A stretch of DNA of 64,000 bases, taken from Haematobia irritans. Taxonomy: Eukaryota > Arthropoda > Insecta > Diptera > Muscidae. The notes under the pieces are model-generated. The model searched no databases. It was not told the DNA's origin and saw only the letters and a program-made list of their open reading frames with translations. Every line of letters begins with the position of its first letter. Within the stretch, counting starts at the first letter, position 1. The position numbers and the translations under genes are program-made. Of this stretch, positions 13,691 through 27,093 are shown piece after piece. The stretch is from contig NC_134398.1 in assembly GCF_050003625.1 (NCBI RefSeq), forward strand, positions 110,564,171 to 110,628,170. The letters are read 5' to 3'.

Positions 13691-13830
13691 GACATCGCTA
13701 AATCGACTCAGAATTTAATTCTAAGACGATCGATATACTAAACGACGGGTCTCAGACTTTTCCTTCTTGGCGTTACATACAAATGCACAAACTTATTATA
13801 CCCTGTACCACAGTAGTGATGAAGGGTATA
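12847..13830 (+). repeat. Array unit U10, three monomers, half tail
   Basis: Three monomers. The diverged 142-bp first half of the tail is missing: GCTATATATGG near 13501 passes straight to CAGCTATATC. The breakpoint falls in the TATATATGG shared by both parts. The hairpin loop side reads AGTAGTGATG (one substitution). Confidence 0.88.
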
Positions 13831-14913
13831 AAAATATGGGAAACATTTAAATCTGAAGCAATCTTAAAGAAACTTCGCAAAAGTTTATTTATGATTTATC
13901 GCTCGATATATATGTATTCGAAGTTTAAGAAAATTAGAGTCATTTTTGCAACTATTCGACTAAGCAGTGGCGATTTTACAAGGAAAATGTTGCTATTTTG
14001 ACCATTTTTGTCGAAATCAGAAAAACATATATATGGGAGCTATATATAAATCTGAACCGATTTCAACCAAATTTGGCACGCATAGCAACAATGCTAATTC
14101 TACTCCCTGTGCAAAATTTCAACTAAATCGGAGCAAAAAATTAGCCTCTGTGGTCATATGAGTGTAAATCGGGCGAAAGCTATATATGGGAGCTATATCT
14201 AAATCTGAACCGATTTCAACCAAATGTGGCACGCATAGCTACAATGCTCATTCTACTCCCTGTGCAAAATTTCAATTAAATCGGAGTAAAAGATTGGCCT
14301 CTGTGGTCATATGAGTGTAAATCGGGCGAAAGCTATATATGGGAGCTATATCTAAATCTGAACCGATTTCCACCAAATTTGACACGCATAGCTATAATGC
14401 TAATTCTACTCCCTGTGCAAAATTTCAACTAAATCGGAGCAAAAAATTGGCCTCTGTGGACAAAGGAGTGTAAATCGGGCGAAAGCTATATATGGGAGCT
14501 ATATCTAAATCTGGACCGATTTGGATGATATTTTGCAAGTTTTTCGAGACTCATAAAATATTGGGATGTACGGAATTTGAGGAAGATCGTTTGATATACA
14601 CGCCAATTATGACCAGATCGGTGAAAAATATATATTGCAGCTATATCTAAATCTGAACCGATTTTTTCCAAAATCAATAGGGATCGTCTTTGAGCCGAAA
14701 CAGGACCCTATACCTAATTTTAAGACAATCGGACTAAAACTGCGAGCTGTACAGACAGACAGACAGACAGACGGACATCGCTAAATCGACTCAGAATTTA
14801 ATTCTAAGACGATCGGTATACTAAACGATGGGTCTCAGACTTTTCCTTCTTGGCGTTACATACAAATGCACAAACTTATTATACCCTGTACCACAGTAGT
14901 GGTGAAGGGTATA
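13831..14913 (+). repeat. Array unit U11, three monomers
   Basis: Three monomers and a tail that has lost the CTTTGCACACAAAAATACATC stretch next to the tetranucleotide tract (GAGCTGTAC joins AGACAGAC near 14749). Confidence 0.88.
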
Positions 14914-14938
14914 AAAATATGGGAAACATTTAAATCTG

Positions 14939-17326
14939 CACAGAAAAAAAAGTGTCTTGTAAATTTAAGAACCATTGTAACTTTCACATAGTTCAACAAA
15001 TTTACTGTAATATAGTTAATTTTTCGTAACCACAACGAAAATTAACTTAGCTAAAGGAAAACTTATAAAAATTCAGTAACATGGACAATATAAAAATCTT
15101 ACTACGAAATGTGGACAATTTACTAAGAAAAAATTTTGTATGGAAAAAAATTTTTGTAGTAAAAATTAACTTAACGACATTACCGATTCGTATGATGGCT
15201 TCCTACAGATTATTTCCCTTTTTATTATAAGTTGGAGTGTTTTTCCTCACATTGAACATTTTAGATAAAGTAGAATAAAAAGTAGTTAATATAATCCTTG
15301 ACGGGTGTATATAATTTTTTATAGATTCCTCATAGATTTGGTATATATTTTACCTTAACTTATAGATAGAATTCCAACTAATCAATAAACGTGCTACTGG
15401 AAAATGTGAGTGCATCATGTGAGGGAGTTTTTAGAGACATTTTGTGTATATCTCGTATGATTGTTTGTGTTTGTTATTGCGTCATTTATGCTGTTGTTGG
15501 TTGTTTTGATTCTAGAGACAATGGAATGTTCCTTGTTGGTATCTTTTGTGGTGAGAGTTGTTTTCTTGCAATAGCGAGATCAGAAAGGGATCGTGTTTGT
15601 GTGTGTGGAGTTGTTTTTCTTTACGGTATGTATCCTTTATGACTATTTGTGTCTTTGAGTTTTATTGCTGCATTCAGTTCTGTTGATGCATTTATGAAGT
15701 GCACACGTGGATTTAATTTTGCAAAAGTGTACGTGCGGTATTGGTGTTTATTAATGAAAATATATTTTAGAAACTGAGAAGTGAATGATGTGATGTTAGA
15801 GTAATCAAAAACGCTTTTTATTGATAAAAAAACAAATAACAGATTAAGGAACTGTATATTTCTGTTAATAGTTTAAAATTAGTGCGGATTTTTAATTGAT
15901 TTACATAAAAAATATACAACATGAGTGGTAATAGGATGATTTATATTTATTCTACATATGGATCACAGGTTGGAGATGTAACAATTGTTTTTGAATCTAT
16001 ATTTTTTATGTTACAGCAATTCCTACAGGTGAGTACTAAGTTCGAGTTTAGCCGCTAAAATTAAAAAAAAAATCACTAAGAAAAGTATAAAAATATACGT
16101 CTTCGATATAAATTTACATAAAACTTGATGGAGAATAGCCCAAACCAAGTTTTTTATAAAGATTATTTTTTATAATGGATTATTAAAGAAAACTTATCAT
16201 GAAAATTTCGATTTTAGCCGCTAAACTCGAAATTAATATCCACCTTAAATATTAAATGCTATACTGAAAAGTGGAAATTATTTCTAATTTTATAATATTT
16301 TTTATTTCAAATATATTCTGAGAATAATTTCAATAACGCCCCATTAGTCCATGGATGTGATTCTAATAATGTACCTAGTGGATGGATTTTTCAATGTGGT
16401 AAGTTTTTCTATAAACGGTATTTTGTCCGTTTTTAATAAAACCAAAATTTCAATTAATAAAAATAATTATTTTTATTTGCAAGTAGACAGGCCTTGTAAT
16501 GGTAATTTTTTGGAGTATTCTTACTGTTTAATGCTAACTAAGCTGACATCTTTATTGGCTCTAGAAAATACTCTTGAAAGCCGTAAGTTAAAAGTATGAA
16601 CAATAGAATTCGATAATATTTTTCTTATATTTTGTATAACTTTGCAATTTCAGATGCTTATAAGACAAATCCGCCCAACAAAAGTTAGCCAAAATCGATG
16701 AAATTGGACAACAATTCAATGAATATAGCAACTTATGCCGCATATATCTTTCATATGGATAGAAAACATGGAAGTTTAAATTAATTAGTTAGTCCTAATA
16801 ACATAGAATATTACTCTTTTGAATAAGCAATTACTAACTATCGACAAGTAACTGCATCCAACGTACGAATAAAAATATTTCCTTCATTGTATATCATAAG
16901 TCATAGTTTTGTGTAATATAATAATAATTTTTTGAAATAAAATACTGGTGGTTATAGAAAATTGACTTGTTTTGTACGAAAAATTTCTTAGTTGTATACA
17001 GGCTTGTTGTACCTTTGATTCCTCAATTTCTCTACTTTTTTGAAAATTATACCGACAAACAGTTTATTTCAAACCAATTTCTTAATACAAGTTTCCCAAA
17101 AAATTGTTCATTTTTCCGGATAGCAGGAATATTTTGAATTAGTTTAACTATATTCTTCCCACAGCATAGTAATAATGAACTAAAATACGATGCAATACAT
17201 GAACTAATTTATAAGAAAATCATGAACTTATCTAGATGAAAAAAATCTTTGGCGCCAAATCATGGTCATTCTTACTATGGGTTAGTTCATTTTTCATAAA
17301 AAATAGTAAACTTTTTTTTCGGTGTG
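14939..17326. mobile_element. AT-rich inserted element, CACAGAAAA termini
   Basis: The block interrupts the head of U12 cleanly: AAATCTG before it and GAGCAATTTT after it are contiguous in all other units. The left end reads CACAGAAAAAAAAGTG; the right end read inward is CACACCGAAAAAAAAGT, so the termini are inverted with a 2-base difference in spacing. No clear target duplication is visible (at most one G). The interior is AT-rich and contains a nested MITE (16028-16244) and no convincing gene; the frames at 15391-15642 and 16351-16599 are of low complexity and match nothing I recognise. Probably a non-autonomous DNA element; the superfamily is unknown. Confidence 0.65.
16028..16244. mobile_element. 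Nested MITE with 30+ bp inverted termini
   Basis: Left GGTGAGTACTAAG followed by TTCGAGTTTAGCCGCTAAAA (16028-16061) matches the reverse complement of the right end (about 16211-16244, GGTGGATATTAATTTCGAG read inward), with roughly five mismatches over 34 bp. The interior is AT-rich and non-coding. The size (217 bp) and termini fit a miniature inverted-repeat transposable element sitting inside the larger inserted element. I could not fix a target duplication. Confidence 0.7.
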
Positions 17327-18448
17327 GAGCAATTTTAAGAAAACTTCGCAAAAGTTTATTTATGATTTATCGCTCGATATATATGCATTAGAAGTTTAGG
17401 AAAATTAGAGTCATTTTTACAACTTTTCCACTAAGCAGTGGCGATTTTACAAGGAAAATGTTGGTATTTTGACCATTTTTGTCGAAATCAGAAAAACATA
17501 TATATGGGAGCTATATCTAAATCTGAACCGATTTCAACCAAATTTGGCACGCATAGCTACAATGCTAATTCTACTCCCTGTGCAAAATTTCAACTAAATC
17601 GGAGCAAAAAATTGGCCTCGGTGGTCATATGAGTGTAAATCGGGCGAAAGCTATATATGGGAGCTATATCTAAATCTGAACCGATTTCAACCAAATTTGG
17701 CACGCATAGCTACAATGCTAAGTATACTCCCTGTGCAAAATTTCAACTAAATCGGAGCAAAAAATTGGCCTCTGTGGTCATTTGAGTGTAAATCGGGCGA
17801 AAGCTATATATGGGAGCTATATATAAATCTGAACCGATTTCAACCAAATTTGACACGCATAGCTACAATGCTAATTCTACCCTCTGTGCCAAATTTCAAC
17901 TAAATCGGAGTTAAAACTTGGACTCGGTGGTCATATGAGTGTAAATCGGGCGAATGCTATATATGGGAGCTATATCTAAATCTGAACCGATTTCAACCAA
18001 ATTTGGCACGCATAGCTACAATGCTCATTCTACTCCCTGTGCAAAATTTCAAATAATTCGGAGTAAAAGATTGGCCTCTGTGGTCATATGAGTGTAAATC
18101 GGGCGAAAGCTATATATTGGAGCTATATCTAAATCTGAACCGATTTCCACCAAATTTGCACGCATAGCTATAATGCTAATTCTACTCCCTGTGCAAAATT
18201 TCAACTAAATCGGAGCAAAAAATTGGCCTCTGTGGACAAAGGAGTGTAAATCGGGCGAAAGCTATATATGGGAGCTATATCTAAATCTGAACCGATTTGG
18301 ATGATATTTTGTAAGTTTTTCGAGACTCATAAAATATTGGGATGTACGGAATTTGAGGAAGATCGGTTGATATACACGCCAATTATGACCAGATCGGTGA
18401 AAAATATATATGGCACCACCCTGTACCACAGTAGTGGTGAAGGGTATA

Positions 18449-19384
18449 AAAATATGGGAAACATTTAAATCTGAAGCAATCTTAAGGAAACTTCGCAAAA
18501 GTTTATTTATGATTTATCGCTCGATATATATGTATTAGAAGTTTAAGAAAACTAGAGTCATTTTTTCAACTATTCGACTAAGCAGTGGCGATTTTACAAG
18601 GAAAATGTTGCTATTTTGATCATTTTTGTCGAATTCAGAAAAACATATATATGGGATCTATATCTAAATCTGAACCGATTTCAACCAAATTTGGCACGCA
18701 TAGCAACAATGCTAATTCTACTCCCTGTGCAAAATTTCAACTAAATCGGAGCAAAAAATTAGCCTCTGTGGTCATATGAGTGTAAATCGGGCGAAAGCTA
18801 TATATGGGAGCTATATCTAAATCTGAACCGATTTCCACTAAATTTGACGCGCATAGCTATAATGTTAATTCTACTCCCTGTGCAAAATTTCAACTAAATC
18901 GGAGCAACACATTGGCCTCTGTGGACAAAGGAGTGTAAATCGGGCGAAAGCTATATATGGGAGCTATATCTAAATCTGAACCGATTTGGCTGATATTTTG
19001 CAAGTTTTTCGAGACTCATAAAATATTCGGATGTACGGAATTTGAGAAAGATCGGTTGATATACACGGCAATTATGACCAGATCGGTGAAAAATATATAT
19101 GGCAGCTATATCTAAATCTGAACCGATTTTTTCCAAAATCAATAGGGATCGTCTTTGAGCCGAAATTTTAGGACAATCGGACTAAAACTGCGAGCTGTAC
19201 TTTGCACACAAAAATACATCAACAGACAGACAGACAGACAGACGGACATCGCTAAATCGACTCAGAATTTAATTCTAAGACGATCGGTATACTAAACGAT
19301 GGGTCTCAGACTTTTCCTTCTTGGCGTTACATACAAATGCACAAACTTATTATACCCTGTACCACAGTAGTGGTGAAGGGTATA
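18449..19384 (+). repeat. Array unit U13, two monomers
   Basis: Two monomers. The tail has lost CAGGACCCCATACC (GAGCCGAAATTTTAGG near 19158), a deletion between short ACC/AAA-like repeats. Short tract at about 19224-19247. Confidence 0.88.
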
Positions 19385-20370
19385 AAAATATGTGGAAACA
19401 TTTAAATCTGGAGCAATTTTAAGAAAACTTCGCAAAAGTTTATTTATGATTTATCGCTCGATATATGTGTATTAGAAGTTTAGGAAAATTAGAGACATTT
19501 TGACAACTTTTCCACTAAGCAGTGGCGATTTTACAAGGAAAATGTTGGTATTTTGACCATTTTTGTCGAAATCAGAAAAACATATATATAGGAGCTAGAT
19601 CTAAATCTGAACCGATTTCAACCAAATTTGACACGCATAGCTACAATGCTAATTCTACTCCCTTTGCAAAATTTCAACTAAATCGGAGCAAAAAATTGGC
19701 CTCTGTGGGCAAATGAGTGTAAATCGGGCGAAAGCTATATATGGGAGCTATATCTAAATCTGAACCGATTTCCACCAAATTTGACACGCATAGCTCTAAA
19801 GCTAATTCTACTCCCTATGCAAAATTTCAACTAAATCGGAGCAAAAAATTGGCCTCTGTGGACAAAGGAGTGTAAATCGGGCGAAAGCTATATATGGGAG
19901 CTATATCTAAATCTGAACCGATTTGGATGATATTTTGCAAGTTTTTCGAGACTCATAAAATATTTGGATGTACGGAATTTTAGGAAGATCGGTTGATATA
20001 CACGCCAATTATGACCAGATCGGTGAAAAATATATATGGCAGCTATATCTAAATCTGAACCAATTTTTTCCAAAATCAATAGGGATCGTCTTTGAGCCGA
20101 AACAGGATCCCATACCAAATTTTAGGACAATCGGACTAAAAGTGCGAGCTGTACTTTGCACACAAAAATACATCAACAGACAGACAGACGGACAGACAGA
20201 CAGATAGACAGACAGACAGACAGACAGACGGACATCGCTAAATCGACTCAGAATTTAATTCTAAGACGATCGGTATACTAAACGATGGGTCTCAGACTTT
20301 TCCTTCTTGGCGTTACATACAAATGCACAAACTTATTATACCCTGTACCACAGTAGTGGTGAAGGGTATA
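19385..20370 (+). repeat. Array unit U14, two monomers
   Basis: Two monomers and a full tail. The core at the head reads TATATATAGGAGCTAGATC (two substitutions). The tract has a single CAGATAGA interruption near 20204. Confidence 0.88.
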
Positions 20371-21478
20371 AATATGCGAAACATTTAAATCTGAAGCAAT
20401 TTTAAGGAAACTTCGCAAAAGTTTATTTATGATTTATCGCTCGATATATATGTATTAGAAGTTTAGGAAAATTAGAGTCATTTTTACAACGTTTCGAGTA
20501 AGCAGTGGCGATTTTACAAGGAAAATGTTGGTATTTTGACCATTTTTGTCGAAATCAGAAAAACATATATATGGGAGCTATATCTAAATTTGAACCGATT
20601 TCAACTAAATTTGGCACGCATAGCAACAATGCAAATTCTACTCCCTGTGCAAAATTTCAACTAAATCGGAGTTATAAATTGGCCTCTATGGTCATATGAG
20701 TGTAAATCGGGCGAATGCTATATATGGGAGCTATATCTAAATCTGAACCGATTTCAACCAAATTTGGCACTCATACCTACAATGCTCATTCTACTCCCTG
20801 TGCAAAATTTCAACTAAATAGGAGCAAAAATTTGGCCTCTGTGGTTATTTGAGTGTAAATCGGTTGAAAGCTATATATGGGAGCTATATCTAAATCTGAA
20901 CCGATTTCAACCAAATTTGACACGCATAGCTATAATGCTAATTCTACTCCCTGTGCAAAATTTCAACTAAATCGGAGCAAAAAATTGGGCTCTGTGGGCA
21001 AATGAGTGTAAATCGGGCGAAAGCTATATATGGGAGCTATATCTAAATCTGAACCGATTTGGCTGATATTTTGCAGGTTTTTGGAGACTCATAAAATATT
21101 CGGATGTACGGAATTTGAGAAAGATCGGTTGATATACACGGCAATTATGACCAGATCGGTGAAAAATATATATGGCAGCTATATCTAAATCTGAACAGAT
21201 TTTTTCCAAAATCAATAGGGATCGTCTTTGAGCCGAAACAGGACCCTATACCAAATTTTAAGACAATCGGACTAAAACTGCGAGCTGTACTTTGCACACA
21301 AAAATACATCAACAGACAGACAGACGGACAGACAGACGGACATCGCTAAATCGACTCAGAATTTAATTCTAAGACGATCGGTATACTAAACGATGGGTCT
21401 CAGACTTTTCCTTCTTGGCGTTACATACAAATGCACAAACTTATTATACCCTGTACCACAGTAGTGGTGAAGGGTATA
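20371..21478 (+). repeat. Array unit U15, three monomers
   Basis: Three monomers, one with the CGGTTGAAAGC variant. The order of variants matches U18 (24753-25861), so U15 is an older relative of the unit repeated in the higher-order block. Confidence 0.88.
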
Positions 21479-22710
21479 AATATGCGAAACATTTAAATCT
21501 GAACCAATTTTAAGGAAACTTCGCAAAAGTTTATTTATGATTTATCGCTCGATATATATGTATTAGAAGTTTAAGAAAATTAGAGTCATTTTTTCAACTA
21601 TTCGACTAAGCAGTGGCGATTTTACAAGGAAAATATTGCTATTTTGACCATTTTTGTCGAAATCAGAAAAACATATATATGGGAGCTACATCGAAATCTG
21701 AACCGATTTCAACCAAATTTGGCACGCATAGCAACAATGCTAATTCTACTCCCTGTGCCAAATTTCAACTAAATCGGAGTTAAAAATTGGACTCTGTTGT
21801 CATATGAGTGTAAATCGGGCGAAAGCTATATATGGGAGATATATCTAAATCTGAACCGATTTCAACCAAATTTGGCACGCATAGCAACAATGCAAATTCT
21901 ACTCCCTGTGCAAAATTTCAACTAAATCGGAGTTAAAAATTGGCCTCTGTGGTCATATGAGTGTAAATCGGGCGAATGCTATATATGGGAGCTATATCTA
22001 AATCTGAACCGATTTCAACCTAATTTGGCACTCATAGCTACAATGCTCATTCTACTCCCTGTGCAAAATTTCAACTAAATCGGAGCAAAAAATTGGCCTC
22101 TGTGGTTATTTGAGTGTAAATCGGGCGAAAGCTATATATGGGAGCTATATCTAAATCTGAACCGATTTCCACCAAATTTGACACGCATAGCTATAATGCT
22201 AATTCTACTCCCTGTGCAAAATTTCAACTAAATCGGAGCAAAAAATTGGCCTCTGTGGACAAAGGAGTGTAAATCGGGCGAAAGCTATATATGGGAGCTA
22301 TATCTAAATCTGAACCGATTTGGATGATATTTTGCAAGTTTTTCGAGACTCATAAAATATTGGGATGTACGGAATTTGAGGAAGATCGGTTGATATACAC
22401 GCCAATTATGACCAGATCGGTGAAAAATATATATGGCAGCTATATCTAAATCTGAACCGATTTTTTCCAAAATCAATAGGGATCGTCTTTGAGCCGAAAC
22501 AGGACCCCATACCAAATTTTAGGACAATCGGACTAAAACTGCGAGCTGTACTTTGCACACAAAAATACATCAACAGACAGACGGACAGACAGACAGACAT
22601 CGCTAAATCGACTCAGAATTTAATTCTGGGTCTCAGACTTTTCCTTCTTGGCGTTACATACAAATGCACAAACTTATTATACCCTGTACCACAGTAGTGG
22701 TGAAGGGTAT
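21479..22710 (+). repeat. Array unit U16, start of higher-order repeat copy 1
   Basis: Four monomers. The diagnostic variants GAGCTACATCGAAATC (head core) and a shortened tail end (ATTTAATTCTGGGTCTC, missing about 24 bp near 22626) recur in U19 and at the end of U22. The hairpin runs directly into the 525-bp non-array block. Confidence 0.9.
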
Positions 22711-23234
22711 TAAAAAGAGTTTATGCAAAAATTACAAAAAAGAAATATTCAATATATATTCGAAAGAGTTCAAACTGATGAATAAAAATTAAATATCATA
22801 TCAAAACTAACACATTCCTAACTATATGCAGAAATCGGTGTGGCGGAAAAAAATCACACCAAAAAAATTGCTGGAAAAGAAATATATCCAGTTCGGATAT
22901 CATATATGTATGTAAATAGAATATGAGTGTAACAAATAGCATGCATAATATATAAATAAATCAAAATTTAACTCTTGTAATTGTACCGGATACGTTTACG
23001 AATTTTTAAAACCTCGGAATATAATTTAAATTCAATTAAACAAATCATTTAAAAATAAAAGAAAACTTTTACGGTGACAGGATTCGAACCTGGGTCTAAA
23101 AAAAGTTCTGATCTTTTGAACAATTACTTTTAAACGATTACCAGCATCCCACAGCGAAATCGGTTATTTTTGTTATTGCATTCAGAATTTTAAATTCGTG
23201 TGACATATTTTGTTTTCATATTGTTTGATAAAAA
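22711..23234. repeat. 525-bp non-array block, copy 1
   Basis: AT-rich sequence unrelated to the monomers, between a unit hairpin and a 248-bp module. It recurs at 27094-27617 and 31972-32495. A tRNA-like stretch is at 23073-23156 (minus). No protein-coding frame of note. It is probably flanking genomic DNA captured once and amplified with the higher-order repeat. Confidence 0.85.
23073..23156 (-). other. tRNA-like sequence with Pol III B box
   Basis: On the minus strand, 23080-23090 reads GGTTCGAATCC, a perfect Pol III B box, inside CCAGG-TTCGAAT-CCTG, a recognisable T-arm. Upstream is TGGGATGCTGGTAATCG, a weak D-arm/A-box resemblance. T runs lie shortly downstream (TTTTCTTTTA, minus strand). 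The acceptor stem does not pair and the anticodon arm has a nine-base loop, so this is not a functional tRNA gene. A tRNA pseudogene or SINE head fits better. Confidence 0.55.
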
Positions 23235-23478
23235 CAAGTAAGGAGAGTCTAAAGTCGGGCGGGGCCGACTATATTATACCCTGCACCACTTTGTAGATCT
23301 AAATTTTCGATACCATATCACATCCGTCAAATGTGTTGGGGCTATATATAAAGGTTTGTCCCAAATACATACATTTAAATATCACTCGATCTGGACAGAA
23401 TTTGATGGACTGCTACAAAATCTATAGACTCAAAATTTAAGTCGGCTAATGCACTAGGGAACACAATGTTAGTAAAAA
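23235..23478 (+). repeat. 248-bp module, single copy
   Basis: Begins CAAGTAAGGAGAGTC, contains the small hairpin AGTCGG-GCGGGG-CCGACT and then TATTATACCCTGCACCAC. Has a 4-bp deletion (CTAGGGAACAC near 23456). Leads straight into the head of U17. Confidence 0.85.
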
Positions 23479-24752
23479 AAAATATGGGAAACATTTAAAT
23501 CTGGAGCAATTTTAAGAAAACTTCGCAAAAGTTTATTTATGATTTATCGCTCGATATATATGTATTAGAAGTTTAGGAAAATTAGAGTCATTTTTTTCAA
23601 CTTTTCCACTAAGCAGTGGCGATTTTACAAGGAAAATTTGGTATTTTGACCATTTTTGTCGAAATCAGAAAAACATATATATGGGAGCTATATCTAAATC
23701 TGAACCGATTTCAACCAAATTTGGCACGCATAGCTACAATGCTAATTCTACTCCCTGTGCAAAATTTCAACTAAATCGGAGCAAAAAAATTGGCCTCTGT
23801 GGTCATATGAGTGTAAATCGGGCGAAAGCTATATATGGGAGCTATATCTAAATCTGAACCGATTTCAACCAAATTTGGCACGCATAGCTACAATGCTAAT
23901 TATACTCCCTGTGCAAAATTTCAACTAAATCGGAGCAAAAAATTGGCCTCTGTGGTCATTTGAGTGTAAATCGGGTGAAAGCTATATATGGGAGCTATAT
24001 CTAAATCTGAACCGATTTCAACCAAATTTGACACGCATAGCTACAATGCTAGTTCTACTCCCTGTGCAAAATTTCTACTAAATCGGAGCAAAAAATTGGC
24101 CTCTGTGGGCAAATGAGTGTAAATCGGGCGAAAGCTATATATGGGAGCTATATCTAAATCTGAACCGATTTCCACCAAATTTGACACGCATAGCTATAAT
24201 GCCAATTCTACTCCCTGTGCAAAATTTCAACTAAATCGGAGCAAAAAATTGGCCTCTGTGGACAAAGGAGTGTAAATCGGGCGAAAGCTATATATGGGAG
24301 CTATATCTAAATCTGAACCGATTTGGATGATATTTTGCAAGTTTTGCGAGACTCATAAAATATTGGGATGTACGGAATTTGAGGAAGATCGGTTGATATA
24401 CACGCCAATTATGACCAGATCGGTGAAAAATATATATGGCAGCTATATCTAAATCTGAACCGATTTTTTCCAAAATCAATAGGGATCGTCTTTGAGCCGA
24501 AACAGGACCCCATACCAAATTTTAGGACAATCGAACTAAAACTGCGAGCTGTACTTTGCACACAAAAATACATCAACAGACAGACAGAGAGACAGACAGA
24601 CAGACGGACAGACAGTCCGCTAAATCGACTCAGAATTTAATTCTAAGACGATCGGTATACTAAACGATGGGTCTCTGACTTTTCCTTCTTGGCGTTACAT
24701 ACAAATGCACAAACTTATTATACCCTGTACCACAGTAGTGGTGAAGGGTATA
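23479..24752 (+). repeat. Array unit U17, four monomers
   Basis: Four monomers. Shares CTAATGC-to-CCAATTC and AGTTTTGCGAG variants with U20 and U23; the latter is also in U30. A local deletion scrambles the end of the tract (CAGACAGTCCGC near 24616), the main difference from U20. Confidence 0.9.
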
Positions 24753-25861
24753 AATATGCGAAACATTTAAATCTGAAGCAATTTTAAGGAAACTTCGCAA
24801 AAGTTTATTTATGATTTATCGCTCGATATATATGTATTAGAAGTTTAGGAAAATTAGAGTCATTTTTACAACTTTTCGAGTAAGCAGTGGCGATTTTACA
24901 AGGAAAATGTTGGTATTTTGACCATTTTTTTCGAAATCAGAAAAACATATATATGGGAGCTATATCTAAATCTGAACCGATTTCAACCAAATTTGGCACG
25001 CATAGCAACAATGCAAATTCTACTCCCTGTGCAAAATTTCAACTAAATCGGAGCAAAAAATTGGCCTCTGTGGTCATATGAGTGTAAATCGGGCGAATGC
25101 TATATATGGGAGCTATATCTAAATCTGAACCGATTTCAACCAAATTTGGCACTCATAGCTACAATGCTTATTCTACTCCCTGTGCAAAATTTCAACTAAA
25201 TCGGAGCAAAAATTTGGCCTCTGTGGTTATTTGAGTGTAAATCGGTTGAAAGCTATATATGGGAGCTATATCTAAATCTGAACCGATTTCAACCAAATTT
25301 GACACGCATAGCTATAATGCTAATTCTACTCCCTGTGCAAAATTTCAACTAAATCGGAGCAAAAAATTGGCCTCTGTGGACAAAGGAGTGTAAATCGGGC
25401 GAAAGCTATATATGGGAGCTATATCTAAATCTGAACCGATTTGGATGATATTTTGCAAGTTTTTCGAGACTCATAAAATATTGGGATGTACGGAATTTGA
25501 GGAAGATCGATTGATATACACGCCAATTATGACCAGATCGGTGAAAAATATATATGGCAGCTATATCTAAATCTGAACCGATTCTTTTCCACAATCAATA
25601 GGGATCGTCTTTGAGCCGAAACAGGACCCCATACCAAATTTTAGGACAATCGGACTAAAACTGCGAGCTGTACTTTGCACACAAAAATACATCAACAGAC
25701 AGACAGACGGACAGACAGACGGACATCGCTAAATCGACTCAGAATTTAATTCTAAGACGATCGGTATACTAAACGATGGGTCTCAGACTTTTCCTTCTTG
25801 GCGTTACATACAAATGCACAAACTTATTATACCCTGTACCACAGTAGTGGTGAAGGGTATA
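24753..25861 (+). repeat. Array unit U18, three monomers
   Basis: Three monomers, the third ending with the pre-tail variant. The tail has GATCGATTGATA and the CCGATTCTTTTCCACAATC variant that recurs in U40, showing exchange over about 37 kb of the window. Confidence 0.9.
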
Positions 25862-27093
25862 AATATGCGAAACATTTAAATCTGAACCAATTTTAAGGAA
25901 ACTTCGCAAAAGTTTATTTATGATTTATCGCTCGATATATATGTATTAGAAGTTTAAGAAAATTAGAGTCATTTTTTCAACTATTCGACTAAGCAGTGGC
26001 GATTTTACAAGGAAAATATTGCTATTTTGACCATTTTTGTCGAAATCAGAAAAACATATATATGGGAGCTACATCGAAATCTGAACCGATTTCAACCAAA
26101 TTTGGCACGCATAGCAACAATGCTAATTCTACTCCCTGTGCCAAATTTCAACTAAATCGGAGTTAAAAATTGGACTCTGTTGTCATATGAGTGTAAATCG
26201 GGCGAAAGCTATATATGGGAGATATATCTAAATCTGAACCGATTTCAACCAAATTTGGCACGCATAGCAACAATGCAAATTCTACTCCCTGTGCAAAATT
26301 TCAACTAAATCGGAGTTAAAAATTGGCCTCTGTGGTCATATGAGTGTAAATCGGGCGAATGCTATATATGGGAGCTATATCTAAATCTGAACCGATTTCA
26401 ACCTAATTTGGCACTCATAGCTACAATGCTCATTCTACTCCCTGTGCAAAATTTCAACTAAATCGGAGCAAAAAATTGGCCTCTGTGGTTATTTGAGTGT
26501 AAATCGGGCGAAAGCTATATATGGGAGCTATATCTAAATCTGAACCGATTTCCACCAAATTTGACACGCATAGCTATAATGCTAATTCTACTCCCTGTGC
26601 AAAATTTCAACTAAATCGGAGCAAAAAATTGGCCTCTGTGGACAAAGGAGTGTAAATCGGGCGAAAGCTATATATGGGAGCTATATCTAAATCTGAACCG
26701 ATTTGGATGATATTTTGCAAGTTTTTCGAGACTCATAAAATATTGGGATGTACGGAATTTGAGGAAGATCGGTTGATATACACGCCAATTATGACCAGAT
26801 CGGTGAAAAATATATATGGCAGCTATATCTAAATCTGAACCGATTTTTTCCAAAATCAATAGGGATCGTCTTTGAGCCGAAACAGGACCCCATACCAAAT
26901 TTTAGGACAATCGGACTAAAACTGCGAGCTGTACTTTGCACACAAAAATACATCAACAGACAGACGGACAGACAGACAGACATCGCTAAATCGACTCAGA
27001 ATTTAATTCTGGGTCTCAGACTTTTCCTTCTTGGCGTTACATACAAATGCACAAACTTATTATACCCTGTACCACAGTAGTGGTGAAGGGTAT
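25862..27093 (+). repeat. Array unit U19, higher-order repeat copy 2
   Basis: Four monomers, near-identical to U16 at an offset of 4383 bp, including the shortened tail end before GGGTCTC. The hairpin joins the second copy of the 525-bp block. Confidence 0.92.

Larger units (their letters stand above)
14914..18448 (+). repeat. Array unit U12, interrupted and tail-deleted
   Basis: The head starts at 14914 and is broken after AAATCTG (14938) by a 2.39-kb insertion. It resumes with GAGCAATTTT at 17327. Five monomers follow. The tail is deleted from about 18415 to the hairpin (ATATGGCACC joins ACCCTGTACC), so the tetranucleotide tract is absent. Confidence 0.88.

Noticed and set aside
15391..15642. 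83-codon frame in the inserted element
   Set aside because: Low-complexity C/V/F-rich translation of TGT/GTT-rich DNA, no motif, no neighbouring signals.
16026..16036. Exon-like segment ending CAG|GTGAGT, with further GT-AG-like sites downstream (16398, 16583)
   Set aside because: The GGTGAGT is the terminus of the nested MITE (16028), matched by its inverted partner at 16244. The remaining exon-like pieces do not keep phase when joined.
23073..23156. Functional tRNA gene on the minus strand
   Set aside because: B box and T-arm are good, but the acceptor stem does not pair and the anticodon arm has a nine-base loop. Kept only as tRNA-like.
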